A stretch of DNA of 64,000 nucleotides from Paguma larvata (GCA_030068075.1 CM057829.1:84931132-84995131), one strand, 5' to 3'. Positions 11,293 to 24,082 are shown, numbered from the stretch's first letter. Numbers and translations: made by a program. Notes: generated by a model from the sequence alone, not told the origin.

Positions 11293-13225
11293 TAACCCAA
11301 CACAATATGAGGTAAAAATCAAATTTTTAGATGATCAAAACACCATTTTCTATTTCTCATAGAGATAATGCTGTGTTTACCATCATTTATCTCCATTAAA
11401 AATGCAACCCATGTTCAGATTTGTGGTTTAGTGTTCTTAATCATGAGCAACTACACTCTTCATTATCTAACCCTATGCTTTCGAGCTATCTTAACAGGAA
11501 GAGTTAGTTCATCTTTCCAATCCATCATCAACTGATATTTTTGTAAAACACAAAACCACTTACTTTAATATCCTAGTCATGTTAAATTGCTCTAAAAGTA
11601 TGTAAATTCCTATTCTTCCTTTCTCAGCTTATCTCAATCATGGTCTGGAACAGATAGTCTGTATCTCATACCACACTTTGTGTAGTACTGATCTAAAGGA
11701 GCTCATAACTGTATTTCAATTATGAAGACGATTGTTTTGGTAAGGACCTGATTAGAAATACTATCTCAGAGCCTTTAATTCAGTTATGAAATATAGAGAG
11801 TCACATAACTGCCATGTCTCTTTGATATTTCTAGCCTATGAAAGAGTAGTAAAGAACTTTTGAAGAATTAATTTTTGACACTATAGTTACTTTTATGTGA
11901 CATATGAAATTCTCTTTTATAAACAATAAAATAATACTAGAATTAGTTAAAATTTGCAAATCAGTATTATATATAAAACACATGATTTTTCCTTAGATTA
12001 AGAGTCTGAATGGGAAAAACAAGCATCCAGATCCACCGAATGTCTTTTTAAAAAGTACTTTTGGCTTTCTAGAACCTTTTGAGAAGCACAGTTGGAAAGA
12101 GTTGCTAAAAAGAACTGGAAAGTCTGGCCACCTTTGTCATTCTTTTTCCCAGTGATATTTATTCTCTGCCCAGTTCCCTGCTGGCTACTCCCTCACTCTT
12201 TCACCTCTGAGCTTTTTGGAAAGCTTATCAAGGTTTGCAATTACTTGTACTAAGCACAATTCATTTTCCTTAACTCCCAATTGGTTAAATCAAGAAAGAA
12301 ACAAAAAGGAAGCTGGAGAGCCGAATCTCTTGTGCTCCCCAACATGGCCAGTCTCTCAGGAAGCAGAAGGGTACAGGAAGGAGAGTATCAGGGGATTTTC
12401 CAAATGGAACCAACCTGACTTCACTAGGACTACTTAGCTGCAAGAGTTTATCTAAAAGATGTTAGAGACATGATGGATCAGTAACCATTTCTGTCACTAT
12501 ACTTAACACGAAAGGCACTTGCTTTTTTAACACTTAAGATACTTTCTGAAACATCATAAAATACTCTCTAAAGAGAAAAATTTTTATCAACTTTTCTTCA
12601 TGAAGGTGGTGTGCAGAGAGGGAAATATGGAGAAAAATTAGAAAGCAAGTTAATATTTAAGAATATCGAAAAAAAACTATAAAAATGAAGTCTTGAAAAT
12701 AATCCTGTGTCTTTACTCAGACACCATCCAGGCAAGCATATCCCAAAGCTCAGCCTTCACTGAAAATTTACGAAAAGTAAAGTAATTATTTAATTCTTTT
12801 GAAACCAAGCACCAAGTCAGATTAATTAGCAAGACTTTTTCTTGGTCCATGGAAGATTAATTTCTACATGGATCTAAAAGATATTAGAATGACTCAGAAG
12901 TTTATATCTCCATAAAATTAATTTGTTTTATACTGTCTTCAGGATTATTCCTGATTTTAGAGATTTTACATGTCTAAGAAGCATTAAGACAGCGCATTTT
13001 TTCCCAACCATTTGCTCATTTCAGTTACTTCTGTTGTTTAGAAATTTTAAAGCTAAATTGGACCATGAACAACACGTTTGAACCACACATGTCCACTTGT
13101 ACACATACTTTTGTTTTGATAAATACAGTACAGGCGGTAAATGCACTTTATTTTCTTTATGATTTTCTAATAACATTTTCTTTTCTCTGGCTTATTGTAA
13201 GAATACAGTATATAATACATATAAC
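11293..13225. other. Single-copy AT-rich DNA, nothing recognised
   Basis: No repeat or gene signature was identified. One 73-codon ORF at 12216-12437 has no supporting features. Confidence 0.45.
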
Positions 13226-13230
13226 ATACA

Positions 13231-13381
13231 AAAACATTTTTAGAGAGAGAGAGAGACGGGGGCAGATGGAGAGAGAAAGAGAATCCTAAGCAGACTCACG
13301 GAGTTCAATCCCACAATGCTGAGATCATGACCTGAACCAAAATCAAGAGTTGGGTGCTTAACCGACTGAGCCACTCAGGTG
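13231..13381 (-). mobile_element. CanSINE, older subfamily, antisense
   Basis: Short antisense copy with GAGAGA region and head CTTAACCGACTGAGCCACTCAGGTGC. The stretch GACCTGAACCAAAATCAAGAGTTGG marks the older CanSINE type, with CTCTTGATTTTGG after the A-box region. No clear TSD. Confidence 0.85.
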
Positions 13382-14109
13382 CTTTAGAATACCAAATATT
13401 TTTAATTGACTGTTTATGTTATTAGTAAGGCTTCTAGTCAACATTAGGCTATTAGTATTTAAGTTTGGGAGGAGCCAAAAGTTAAGAACATAGATTTTTG
13501 ACTACATGGAAGTCAAAGCCTGTAACCCACCCATTGTTCTTGAATCAACTGTTTATCTAAATGTGGACTTGTGGCTACATTAAATTAAAAAAATTTTCTA
13601 TTCACTAATAAGAATGAAAAAAGAAGAAATCCTGAACCATTTAAGCAGAGGAATATAAATTTCTAAATAGACCATTTAAATAAATAACCAACCACTTCAG
13701 CACTAGTCAAAATATCACATGTTGCATATTTATTAACAGTTTTGCAAGATTCTTTTGAAAAGCCATTTAATATTTGATTGTATACATTGGTAGCAAAAAT
13801 TATACATGGTATTTATTTATATCTAGTAATAAATTATGGCTCCAAGGAAAGTGTGAAACTATTTGTGAACATACTATAAGATATAGAATTAATAAATCAG
13901 ACTAATCAGGTTTATTTCTAATTTTTAGACATGCTAATACTGCTACACAGAGCCCAGGATATCATAACGGTCACTATAATGTTACTATGGTGAGTGCGGT
14001 AGCAAGAAGATTAACTTTGCCTGTTTCGGGGTCCCCTTCACCAAGTAATCATAGCCCTGAAGCCTTTTCGATCTAGAGGTCTTGTCCTTATTTTGGAGGA
14101 TGAGTGAAC

Positions 14110-14470
14110 AGACTAATTCACTCATTTAGTAAATCAGTTCTTCTTTACTAAGCCCTTACTCTGGGCTGAGTGTTATGCTCAGCACTGGAGCTATAACAAA
14201 TATGGAAGAGATGGATATGGATCTTGGCCTTCATGAACATACAGCCCGACAGCTATTTATAGCTTATCAGATACTGCGTCCAGACCAAGTCTACGTGCTA
14301 GTATACAACTTGAGAAGTGCCCTACAGAATTCACGCATTCATTTATTTATTTATTTAGTCAGCAATCTTTGAGTCATATGATCCAAGCATCCTGCTAGGT
14401 CTTTAGACTACAAAGATTTTTTAAAAATCCTTCTGCTCTCGAAGGACTTACAATCTAATGAAAACATTAT
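14110..14470 (-). repeat. Two adjacent L2-like antisense fragments
   Basis: CACTCATTTAGTAAATCAG...GCTGAGTGTTATGCTCAGCACTGGAGCTATAACAAATATGG (to about 14260) and CATTCATTTATTTATTTATTTAG...CATCCTGCTAGGTCTTTAGACTACAAAGAT...GGACTTACAATCTAATG (about 14335-14470) both resemble the antisense 3' region of L2. They are therefore partial repeats of each other. Confidence 0.45.
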
Positions 14471-14689
14471 TTAAAACCTCACAATTATCATCGTTTTTAA
14501 AAAAGGACAGATATGCTAATAAGTGAACAATTTAAGAAGAGTAACAAGTGAATAAATTCACACGTGAAGCACCCGGCGTACCTGAAGAAATTTACGCTGG
14601 AATATTGATATCGGTACATGGAAGATCACGCCTACATGTTGCCTTTTGATCTTTGGCATGTTCTTGTGTCTGAAAGAAGGAAAGGATAG

Positions 14690-14800
14690 TTTCTATCTCA
14701 TAGGGCTTAAAAGTGAAGACTTAATAAGATAGCACAGATAATGTACTTGTAAGAGTACCCAAGACATAGTAAGCACTAAGTAAATATTAGTTATTATTTT
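14690..14800 (+). repeat. MIR SINE 3' part, sense
   Basis: TATCTCATAGGGCTTAAAAGTGAAGACTTAATAAG, then AAGACATAGTAAGCACTAAGTAAATATTAGTTATTA, matches the 3' third of MIR. Confidence 0.65.
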
Positions 14801-14809
14801 CATTTTTAT

Positions 14810-15670
14810 CTATCCTGATTTTGTGTTTGTTTTCCTTTTCTTCATTAAATTTCAAGAGTTCTTTAATTCTTTATACTTTGTCAAAAATTATGCTCTTTGT
14901 CTTATTAATTTAATTGTTTGCTCTCTTTACGAATTGTAAGTGGTCTGCTTAGTGCAGTAAGTAACTTATTTTCATTCTTATTTAATACTGAAAACATGCA
15001 ATGTTACAAATTTACTTTGAATGTAGCCTTAGTCATATCATATAATTTTTATGTGTAGTATACTCATGCTCACTAATTTCTAAATAGATGTGATGATATT
15101 TTTCATTGTTTCTTTGACCCAATAATTAAGGATAATGATTTAAATCTCGCTAATGGCTGTTAAGTGTTTTACTTTTTTTTTCTTTCTTTATCTCTAATTA
15201 AGGCAATATCCAATTCTAGTACACCTTACTCAAAAATTATAGCATGTGCTACTTCTGCTTTTATAATTTATTTAGAGTTTCCTTGTAGTGTGGTCTGTTT
15301 TTGACTATATCGACAATAGATATGTGGGAGAGAAAAAAACCCTTATAGTTCCATGGCACAAAGTTTTGTATACAGTGTTTATGTTTCTATTATATTTTTA
15401 TTTATCAACTAAAGATCAAAATACCGAAATAATATTTGAAGTAAATATGCTGAAGTCTTAAAAAATATGTTGAAGTCTTGCATTTTAGTTCTATTTATAT
15501 TTGGTTTAAGTTCTATTTTTTAAAAGAATTTCTCTTTTCAATACGTTGGTCTCTGCCAATTCTTGAAGTTTTGTGTCCACTATACCTTTATTATGTGTTG
15601 TTAAATAAAATAATTTGTGTATTATTTATTGCTTTTTGCCTTGGAACCTGTCTTGCCTGAGACTAAAACA
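14810..15670 (-). mobile_element. Old L1M/HAL1-like fragment, antisense
   Basis: TTTCATTGTTTCTTTGACCCAATAATTAAGGATAA resembles the antisense L1 ORF2 phrase 'TTCTTCTTTGACCCATTGGTTGTTCAAGAG'. Long T-rich sequence with similar spacing continues to about 15670. It is heavily decayed and no ORF2 frame is intact. Confidence 0.6.
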
Positions 15671-16053
15671 ATGATCAACCTGCTTTAAAATTCTCAAATA
15701 TCTACGTATCCTTACTTCCTATTGGAGGCAAGTAGAAAAGATAAATAGAATTTAGTTAACTTCTATGTGAAAATCATATGTATGAAATCAAGAAACTTTG
15801 TTTTTCTTTGCCAGGGGCATTAGAATAGCAGATGGAGAATCATTCCCACAAACATGCATATCAGCTTTTAGTTTTCTTTTATTAATTGTTCATGAAACTT
15901 AGATAAGTAGTTCTTAATCAATAAAAAGTGTAAGTTATAAGACCTCTTTTGCATGACTATCTCTGATTGAATTCTGAAGGTATTAGTACTAGAGAAGAAA
16001 ATACAACCTAATGTAAGCTAATATATCTGACATCTGAAAACCTAAACTTTTCT

Positions 16054-16282
16054 TTTTTCTTAATTTTTTAATGTTAATTTATTTTCGAGCGACAGACAGA
16101 GTGACAGCTGGGGAGGGGGCAGAGAGAGAGAGGGAGGGAGACACAGAATCTGAAGCAGGCTCCAGGCTCTGAGCTGTCAGCAGAGCCTGATGTGGGACTT
16201 GAACCCATAGACCGCAAGATCATGATGTGAGCTGAAGTTAGAATGAGCTCGGTTTTAACTAACTGAGCCACCCGGGTGCCCC
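16054..16282 (-). mobile_element. CanSINE, antisense
   Basis: Antisense copy ending CTAACTGAGCCACCCGGGTGCCCC, with an intact GAGCTGTCAGCAGAGCCTGATG middle. The flanks tctaaactcttct (right) and cctaaacttttct (left) look like a slightly diverged TSD. Confidence 0.92.
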
Positions 16283-18526
16283 TAAATATCTAAACTCTTC
16301 TAATTAACCATTTAATATAATAATTATATCTCACAGAGCTAAAATAGACATACTTCTAGATGATGCATGGAAATAGTGATAAAAGAGAGCTTGGATAGAT
16401 GAGGTGCATTTTAGTTTTTATTATCAGTCTTTTCTTTTTCTAATGTTTAAAAAGTTAGGAAAGTGGTAAGCTATTTTAGTTTGTGTACACCTCCTTCATT
16501 CCATGTCTGACACTAGGAAGTGCTAAAGAGCAGTAAACCAGAGCATTTCGGACACAGAGAAAGAAGCCTCAATACACCACATGTACCACACCCAGTCTCT
16601 GCTTAATAAAGAAACAGAAAGAAAAATAAAAACTAAATTGCTAAAACACTTATGTTGCCATGCACTTCCAAGAAACTCATCCACAGTCATAATGGGAAAA
16701 ATTTACATTCCTTTATTTTATAAAAATAGATTTGAAAAGGTCTAAATTGTTCTTTCTCACCCTCCTAAAGCTGTGTTGAAATTTCTTCCTTCCAATGGCT
16801 AAATTGGGGGATTCTTTGTTACAAATTTTGCTATAGAAAGTTAATGTTAGTACAAGATGAAGGGTAGCATATACTGGGACCGCTCCTGTTGGACAAAGCT
16901 AAATATGAGATATCAAAAGATACAGCCCCACTCTGGGTAAATCAGGTGTGTTCAGAAATCTATGAAGACTCCCTGGGCCCAGCCTCCCATACATCTCATG
17001 CTGTCTGTAAGAAAACTGTAATTACTGCACATGCCATTAGACTCTAGGGGAGGAAATCTTTGGGAGACAGAAGGAGAGAAATCAAAAGCTGCTTCTACAA
17101 ATACAAATAATTAAATGTAAAAAGAAAGTATGGGAAAGAATCCAAAGTAAAGGTTTCTACTTTCTATATAAGGGACCACACATAAGATAATTAGGTAGTT
17201 TTCTCCTTTTCTCTTTAAATGAAATGTAACTTCTTTTGGTTCATGTTCATAGAAAACAACGATGTATTCCTTTGTGCACTGGGTGTCTGTTCATGGCCAA
17301 GAAATTTGACATGTTTATGCTCTAATAGAAAATGACCTTGACATTTCCTAGTGCTAACTTTACCACTTACTAACAGTGGGGTCCAGGATCAGACAGGACC
17401 ATAAGGAATTTAAGGTCCCAACTTATTCTAAAATCACCCGTGTCTCTTCTCTAAAAGTTTGTCTTTCCACATCCCCACTCCTACTCTTGTCTCCCGTCTG
17501 CTGCCACCTTCCTCCTCTGCATTCCCTCAATCCCCTTTCCTTTGTAAATCCATTTAAGGTCTCCATAGCAACCACCGCAGCCCCACCTGTGTGGCACCAG
17601 GGAGGGATTGAAATGGGAAGGGAAAGAAGGGGGAGAAGCAGACAGGAGAACCCAAAGAATGAAAACATACACCGCTGTCAACCTCTCCGTGTCCTGTCCT
17701 CTTTTCCACCTATAAAATCAAGAATAGGATGAAGAAATCTAAATGTTTTCTCCTCCAGAAACAAACCAGCAGTCATGATGTCTCAATCTTTTAGTGAGAA
17801 AGATAAAGCAAAACGTTGTTTTTTGTTGTTGTTTTTTTCTTTCTAATAGGTTTATGCCCTTCCTAGAATGGGAGGGGCTAATAAACGGTGAGAGAGATGA
17901 CACAAACAATATTCACGAGGTCCATATTTCTTTCAGGAACCTTTGAAAGTCTTATGATCTATATGATATAGACCTAAATTTTGAAGTGTCTGTTAAGGCT
18001 ATTTATATATACTAGACAATTTTCTCAGGATTTATTCATTTTTGTTTCTCAGACTCTCACTAGAGTTCAGTCATGGAGTTCTATTTCACGCATGTGGATA
18101 AGCCTCCAAGCTCTCCAAACATTTGAAAAATCTGTAAATTAAAGACATTTCAAAGGAATTCACATGATCTCATCTGGACTGCCGCTTGATCTTGTTGGAT
18201 ATTCTCTAGCGTCCTTTTTAGAATGGATCAGTAGCAGAGGGGCCGTAACCGATCGCCTTATTTCAGCACTGGAAACGTGAGGCACTTTGCGCGGGGTTCA
18301 GTTCTATTCTGTTATGCTATTCCCGTTTGTCAGTAGGTAGAAACTTTTCCCATTCCCCAGAAGGCAGTACCTTCTGTGAATAGTTGCTTTAGACAAGCAT
18401 TCATTGTTCTGAGGGTTTGAGTCCTCACTGAGCAAAAGCTACGGCATTATAAAGATGCCAGTTTAAATTTTTTTTTAAGCTTGAATTTTTGAAAGCTAGA
18501 AAGGAACCCTCACTGTTGAGGCAGCC
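16283..18526. other. Single-copy DNA, locally GC-richer at 17.4-17.7 kb
   Basis: No repeat family was recognised. 17376-17732 contains a 118-codon plus-strand ORF and overlapping minus-strand ORFs. Composition is C- and G-rich in blocks, without a domain, a signal peptide or convincing splice sites, so I do not call a gene. Confidence 0.4.
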
Positions 18527-18707
18527 ATGAAAGAAAACCTCTTTTCACAGCCCCTGAAACAAGTGGATGAAGAGAGTAAGAGTGAAAGTGCAAAGACTGG
18601 GAACCTGGCTTTTTTCCAAGAAAAAGAAAAAGCCACAGTTAGAAGAAGTAATTGAACACTTTGGAAATCCCTTTGAAGACCTAATGCAGTGGAACTTTTT
18701 TAAATGA
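18527..18707 (+). pseudogene. Possible decayed coding fragment split over two frames
   Basis: An ATG at 18527 opens 42 codons (MKENLFSQPLKQVDEESKSE...) ending at TGA 18653-18655. From about 18648 a second frame reads VIEHFGNPFEDLMQWNFFK to TGA 18705-18707. An AATAAA sits at 18707-18712. An A/G-rich run at 18619-18634 could be the frameshift point. The hydrophilic composition followed by an aromatic tail looks protein-like, but I recognise no family. It could be an old retrocopy, a transposase remnant or chance. Confidence 0.25.
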
Positions 18708-18713
18708 ATAAAA

Positions 18714-20650
18714 GCTAAATGCATAATAATTCCATGTAAGAAAATATAAATGAATGTTTGAAGTACTAAGTAATGAATTTATAAATGTTTAATGTAGTGA
18801 GACCAAGCAGTAGCACCCCTTGGTAATGTGTGTTTAGCATTAGCAATGTTGTTACTTGGAGGAGACAAATGAAAAATGTGGCAAAGTTTTACCTCTTGTT
18901 ATTTTGTGTCTTGAATGCTTTGCCTCCTTCGCAGTGATGATATTAGCTGTACTGATCACCCTTATTCAGTAGAATTTTGTGCACTTTGCAAACTGAATTT
19001 TGAACATGGGGGAAAGGCAAAATAATTAGACTTAACTCTAAAAACGTTCCATTCTTTCGTGCTGTAGCTAGTGATACATAAAACAACCTTATATTTGCTT
19101 ATAATAACAGTAGAGATAGGTGCATTCACATGGGGACTGTAGGAATAGCTTTTAGCTCTGTTAATAGAACACATGATATGAAATTTTAATATCTTGCGAT
19201 AGGCAGTATTTCTTAATAAAAAGGCATGGAGATAATTGACATTTGAAGAACTTTGGTGTAAAAACACATGTGTGTCGAAGACAGTACAGGTTGGGATCTA
19301 GAATGGAAAAAGCCTCAAACGTTTCTCCTACTGAAGGAGAATGTGTTCCCTGCTAAATGTGGTATAGTATGTTGTGTTTGTAGCAGATAGATCAGGTGCA
19401 GGCAATCTTCTCTAAATATCCCGATGGGTTTTTTTGTGCCATTTGACTCATTTCTCCACCTCCATCAGAAATGACTCCATTTGCTGAAAGAGAATAATGT
19501 TAAACCTACCACCTGCACACGTGCACACCTGCGTACTCACATACCCGCAGGCTAACATCTTTCTCCTTTGGAGCAGTGATTTCACTTTGGACCAGATGCT
19601 GCAGAGGAGTAATAGTCACTTAACAACATAGGTGTCTAAAGAGGAGGAATAACTGATAGGGTGAAGTGTGACAGACTTCTAAATCAGAAAAAAATAACAG
19701 TAATAACAGAAACTTAGGGTTGGAAGGGAGTTTAAAAATCATCTAAATCAACTATCCATTATATTACATTACCCTTCATTCACCCTGAGGCTCATTTCTA
19801 ACTGATGTTACCTTGGAAAACCACGGATTTCTGGGTCTTATTTTGCATTTTGCATGTGGATCGATTTCCCAGCCTGCCCCACAAGATCTCTCTATGGAAA
19901 AATGTTACCTCTTTTTTTTTTCCCAAAGTGTAAAAATAAAGCAACAAGACTGATTTTCTTTTGTGAGTCATATCCGATGTCTAAAAACAGTTCCTAAAAT
20001 GGAGTTGCCAAAATATCCCACATCATGGCAGCATGGCTGGAGTAGGCTTATGAGGTAAATATTCTAAAAGATATTTCAGTTCTCATTTTATAGTCTTATA
20101 TGTCTCTGTAATCACACGATGAGCTTTAGTACTAGGCGTTAATACTGAAAGACATATTTAAAAACACATTGTGCTTACATTTGCCCAGAACAATAACATT
20201 ATCTCTTTGTTAGAGATCTCATGTGGTGAAAGCAGAGTCTGACAAAATTTTATTTTGTTCGCACTCAATTGTCCAAACCCGAGGAATGGCCCCTATCTGA
20301 ATCAAAACTCTGTTTAGTGTCAAGTGGAAAAGATGCACACCCACTTATGGAGGTCCTTTTCTTGGAAATAAACTCTTTAATTCAATAACTATCTAATCCA
20401 AAAATATTCACAGAATATGAACACCTAGTTCAATTCATTTTAAGTATGAAAGAGTATTTTCATCAATAACATTTCCATACTAATTTAAATTTAATCATAC
20501 AACATGAAACACTTAGAACCATTAAATACACAAAGATTATTTTGAAGTAAGTGCTTCTAACATCATTAATACTAGTTTAATATTCAAAAAATGAAGTACA
20601 TATTTAAGGAACCGTTATTGTCTGTTCTTATTAAAAGTTATTTTCGACTT
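18714..20650. other. Single-copy AT-rich DNA, nothing recognised
   Basis: No gene or repeat signature was identified. The 101-codon minus-strand ORF at 18962-19267 has no recognisable domain. Confidence 0.4.
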
Positions 20651-20718
20651 GTAGATATATAACTATCTATAGTTATATATGTACATATGTATATACTCTA
20701 TATATAGTATATATCTAC
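20651..20718. repeat. Near-perfect AT palindrome
   Basis: The left arm gtagatatataactatctat and the right arm ending agtatatatctac pair with few mismatches around a TATATGTACATATGTATA centre. It could extrude as a cruciform. Confidence 0.75.
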
Positions 20719-21427
20719 AGAAATATTAGTAGATGGGCATTTATTACACTTAAATCACAGAATTCATTAATAAAAAAATAACTTTATATCACCAAAACAG
20801 AGTTTAAAGAAAGTAAGTAAGTGTTGTCATTTTGTTCTGTTTTGCTTTGTTTTGGTAAAATTGTTATAAATGTCCATAAACGTAGGCAGGCGAGGACACA
20901 TTCCAATGTATTTTATGCCTGTCATTAAATTTGCAGTTCACTAGTCATCCCGTAGGATTTTGTCACAGAGCTATAGGCACAGGAGAAGACCTGTTGCTTT
21001 TGGTCTCATTTTAGAATTTACCTATTACGGTACATGGATATTAATAATGGTGTTGTTGAAGTAGATGGTACAATATATCTTAGTAGATCATTCTAGTATT
21101 TAACCACATTTCCTGGTAAGAATGACTTTATCATCCATTGTTCTTAAAAGTCTCATGACACTTCTTAAACTCTGTTCTCTCTCGGGATGAGTAAATTGTA
21201 ATAACCATGCCATGAATTATCTTAGAGATCTTTAAGCTTTCACTGCTCTAGATAATTTTAACATTCCTAGTTTCTCTTGGATCTAGTTTTACAAACTCTT
21301 TCACTCCTTATATTATTCTTCATTTCATATTTGCCTTTACCAAAGAAGCTTCGACTTCTTATCTGCTTAGAATCAACTTCTTATCACCTTAGAATTATTC
21401 AGTCTCATGGAACTTCTTGATGCTTTA

Positions 21428-21548
21428 TGTGTGTGTATATATATATATGTGTGTATATATATATATAGGATAATATATATGTATGATATATAACATGATA
21501 TACATATATATCATATATATGAAGATATATATGATAATATTATATAGT
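21428..21548. repeat. TG/TA microsatellite with AT palindrome
   Basis: (GT)n(AT)n is repeated twice, then ATCATATATAT and ATATATATGAT arms around GAAG. Its internal structure suggests slippage within an AT-rich hairpin. Confidence 0.8.
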
Positions 21549-21703
21549 TCTCTTGTTTCCACTTTTATTTTTATTTATTTTCACTTTTATTTATTTCGGA
21601 GTTTCATTTTGTGAAACTATCTTACCCTCTATGATTCTGAGATCTTTTTCTCTCATGCCATGTAACTGCCAACCTATGCCTTGTGTTTATGTTCCTCATT
21701 CTT

Positions 21704-21933
21704 TTTGTTTTGTTTTGTTTTGTTTTAAATTTTTTTTAACATTTATTTATTTTTGAGAGACATAGAGTGTGAGCAGGGGAATGGCAGAGAGAGAGGGAGA
21801 CACAGAATCTGAAGCAGCTCCAGGCTCCGAGCCGTCAGCACAGAGCCTGACGCGGGGCTCAAACTCACAGACCGCGAGATCATGACCTGAGTCGAAGTCG
21901 GACACTTAACCGACTGAGCCACCCAGGCGCCCC
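21704..21933 (-). mobile_element. CanSINE, antisense, perfect 16-bp TSD
   Basis: Near-consensus antisense copy ending ACCCAGGCGCCCC. It is flanked by perfect direct repeats tatgttcctcattctt at 21688-21703 and 21934-21949. The tail has become (TTTTG)n. The perfect TSD indicates a comparatively recent insertion. Confidence 0.97.
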
Positions 21934-21949
21934 TATGTTCCTCATTCTT

Positions 21950-22790
21950 ATAGTATCTAGCCACTCTGCATTATTAAGGTTGTTTATATTGTAATCCTCT
22001 CCTCTCAGATGTTTATGATCTAATCATATTTAATTATCAGCAAATTCAGAATGCTCTCAACTTCCCCCGTTTTATTAGAAGAACTTTCCCAGAATACCTT
22101 TTCTAAAGCAACTAAAAAGAAAAAATGAACCAATCTCTCTGTCGAGTTATAGAAAACAGAAGCCCCGGTGGATTATCTAGTAAACCACAGATCTTATTCT
22201 GTCTTACTTGATCTATACCCTGGCGGTCAGATTGATCTTAATCATCCCCATGGAGAGGCTCAGTTAATTTAATAATTTAACTTATAACTGTGCCGCAATG
22301 ATAATAATATTATGATAGTGTTCAAAGTGCCTTTGGTTAATTTATCTCTTTTAAAACTGGGGAGGAAGGAATTAAAGTAGCTGCCCTATGATCCATTCAC
22401 TCTCTGTGAAAGAGCAGAAATGAAGATGCTGTGGGCAGGGTTGGGGAGCAAGTAATTTGGTATAATCTCTTTAGAAAAAGCTGATAAGTGGATCTGTTAA
22501 TAAATGAACCAGTACTACTTATCATAAAAAATACCTTATCTATGGAATGCCCTTAGCAAGGCTATTCCCAGTATAAGATCATGACAATAAATCTGGAATT
22601 TGTGGATTTATGAAGAATGAGAAATATGGAGATTTGCTGGATCTCTGAGGGATCAAATATAGATGTCTCGTAACTGAAATGCCCCACTACTGGGTGAGTC
22701 AAGGAAAGGCAATGAAGCATCACAGGTTGCAGATGGATAACGTTATGGATCCGATGGGTCTACAAGGTGGGGAGCAGTCAATTTTAACTT
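21950..22790. other. Single-copy DNA, nothing recognised
   Basis: No repeat or gene signature was recognised between the two antisense SINEs. Confidence 0.4.
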
Positions 22791-22805
22791 TATTTATGTA
22801 TTTTT

Positions 22806-23025
22806 AAATTTTTTTATGTTTATTTATTTTTGAGAGAGAGAGAGAGAATGAGCAGGAGAGAGGCTGAGAGATATGTAGACACAGATGGAGAGATGGAGCT
22901 GAAGCAGGCTCCAGGCTCTGAGCTGTCAGTGCAGAGCCCGACGAGGGGCTTGAACCCATGAACTGTGAGATCATGACCTGAGCTGAAGTTGGACACTTAA
23001 CCAACTGAGCCACCCAGGGGCTCCC
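22806..23025 (-). mobile_element. CanSINE, antisense
   Basis: Antisense copy with GAGAGA tract, CAGGCTCTGAGCTGTCAGTGCAGAGCCCGACG middle and head CAACTGAGCCACCCAGGGG. The TSD is unclear because both flanks are T-rich. Confidence 0.93.
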
Positions 23026-23305
23026 TGTTTTCCTTTTAGAAAGAGTATTTGGAGAAGGATCCTGCAGATGTCACCAATAGTCTGTGCACCAGACAGATGT
23101 ACCAAACTACCTCGGCCAATTTCATTGAGAGTTGGGACATAAAAAAGGTGAATGTAGATTCAGGCTGGCAAATAACTCATGGGGAAAAACAATCTATATA
23201 ATTAGGCCCAATTAAGTAATTATTTTTGTTATTTCAGCTCACCAGAAAAGCCTCAAAACGAGACAGTGGCATGACTTGAATGTTTAAGCTGACAAACTTC
23301 TGGTT

Positions 23306-23653
23306 ATGCTATCGGAGTTGCTGCATCTGGATCCATTTACAATGTATAATGGCACGATTGTTGCCAAAGTTCACAGATTTGGGTATAGAGATCCAGAAAT
23401 ACTGGCATCGAAGGAGAACAGTCACTTCCCATTTTTGTTAGTTCAGGTTATCCACTACTGGGGACGTTGCTTGTCTGTACCGGCTGTCGATGACAGGGAA
23501 CTCATCCTGCACCTCACTATTGATGTGATTACTGTAGCATTTGACCCCGAGTCTCTCATAGCTCCCTGGGAAACAAGTTCCCTAAGAGCTGACCACTGCC
23601 CCACCACCTGTCTGCTAAGGATGAGTGCTGAACAGAAGTTACAGAGAGCTTAG
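23306..23653 (+). other. Unidentified 115-codon ORF
   Basis: This is one of the longest ORFs in the window and, unlike most, is not explained by a repeat I recognise. It begins MLSELLHLDPFTMYNGTIVA and includes GRCLSVPAVDDRELILHLTI and DPESLIAPWETSS. Composition is balanced, with no signal peptide or membrane segment. A pyrimidine-rich stretch with CAG lies about 70 bp upstream (near 23238), which could be a chance splice acceptor. It might be a decayed retroelement or retrocopy. I name no function. Confidence 0.2.
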
Positions 23654-24041
23654 TACAGGGTTATGTGGAAAGTGATGAATGTTTCCTCTGAGGATTGATC
23701 ATCCTGTGCTGGCAATGTTCAAATAGGATGGGACTGACATGCAAGTGCATGGGAAGGACAGCAGTGATAAAATAAGAGGGTGGATGACATCATCAGAGCA
23801 AGGATCTTTTAGCAGTCATTTTACCTCCTATTGGAGAAGTCTCCCCTTTGGAGTAGATTTCCTTGGCTCCCAGCACACACACTTACCTACATCCCAAAAA
23901 TTACATATGTAAAAGTCGTTTTTATGTATAAAAATGTCTGGGCATTGGATCCCTTTGATTTATTCTCTATGATGCTTTCAGCTTATTTGTGACCAACTCC
24001 TACTAAAGCCATTCTTCATCTTTAGTTTTCACCTCAACACA

Positions 24042-24042
<1 letters not shown>

Positions 24043-24082
<40 letters not shown>
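24043..24082. repeat. (AC)20 microsatellite
   Basis: Twenty uninterrupted AC units; probably polymorphic. Confidence 0.98.

Noticed and set aside
17376..17732. 118-codon ORF, the longest in the window
   Set aside because: Biased Ser/Pro/Arg composition, overlapping antisense ORFs and no domain, splice signal or homology that I recognise.
24043..24082. Regular repeats as a possible CRISPR-like or satellite array
   Set aside because: Simple dinucleotide microsatellite; no spacers, and the sequence is eukaryotic.
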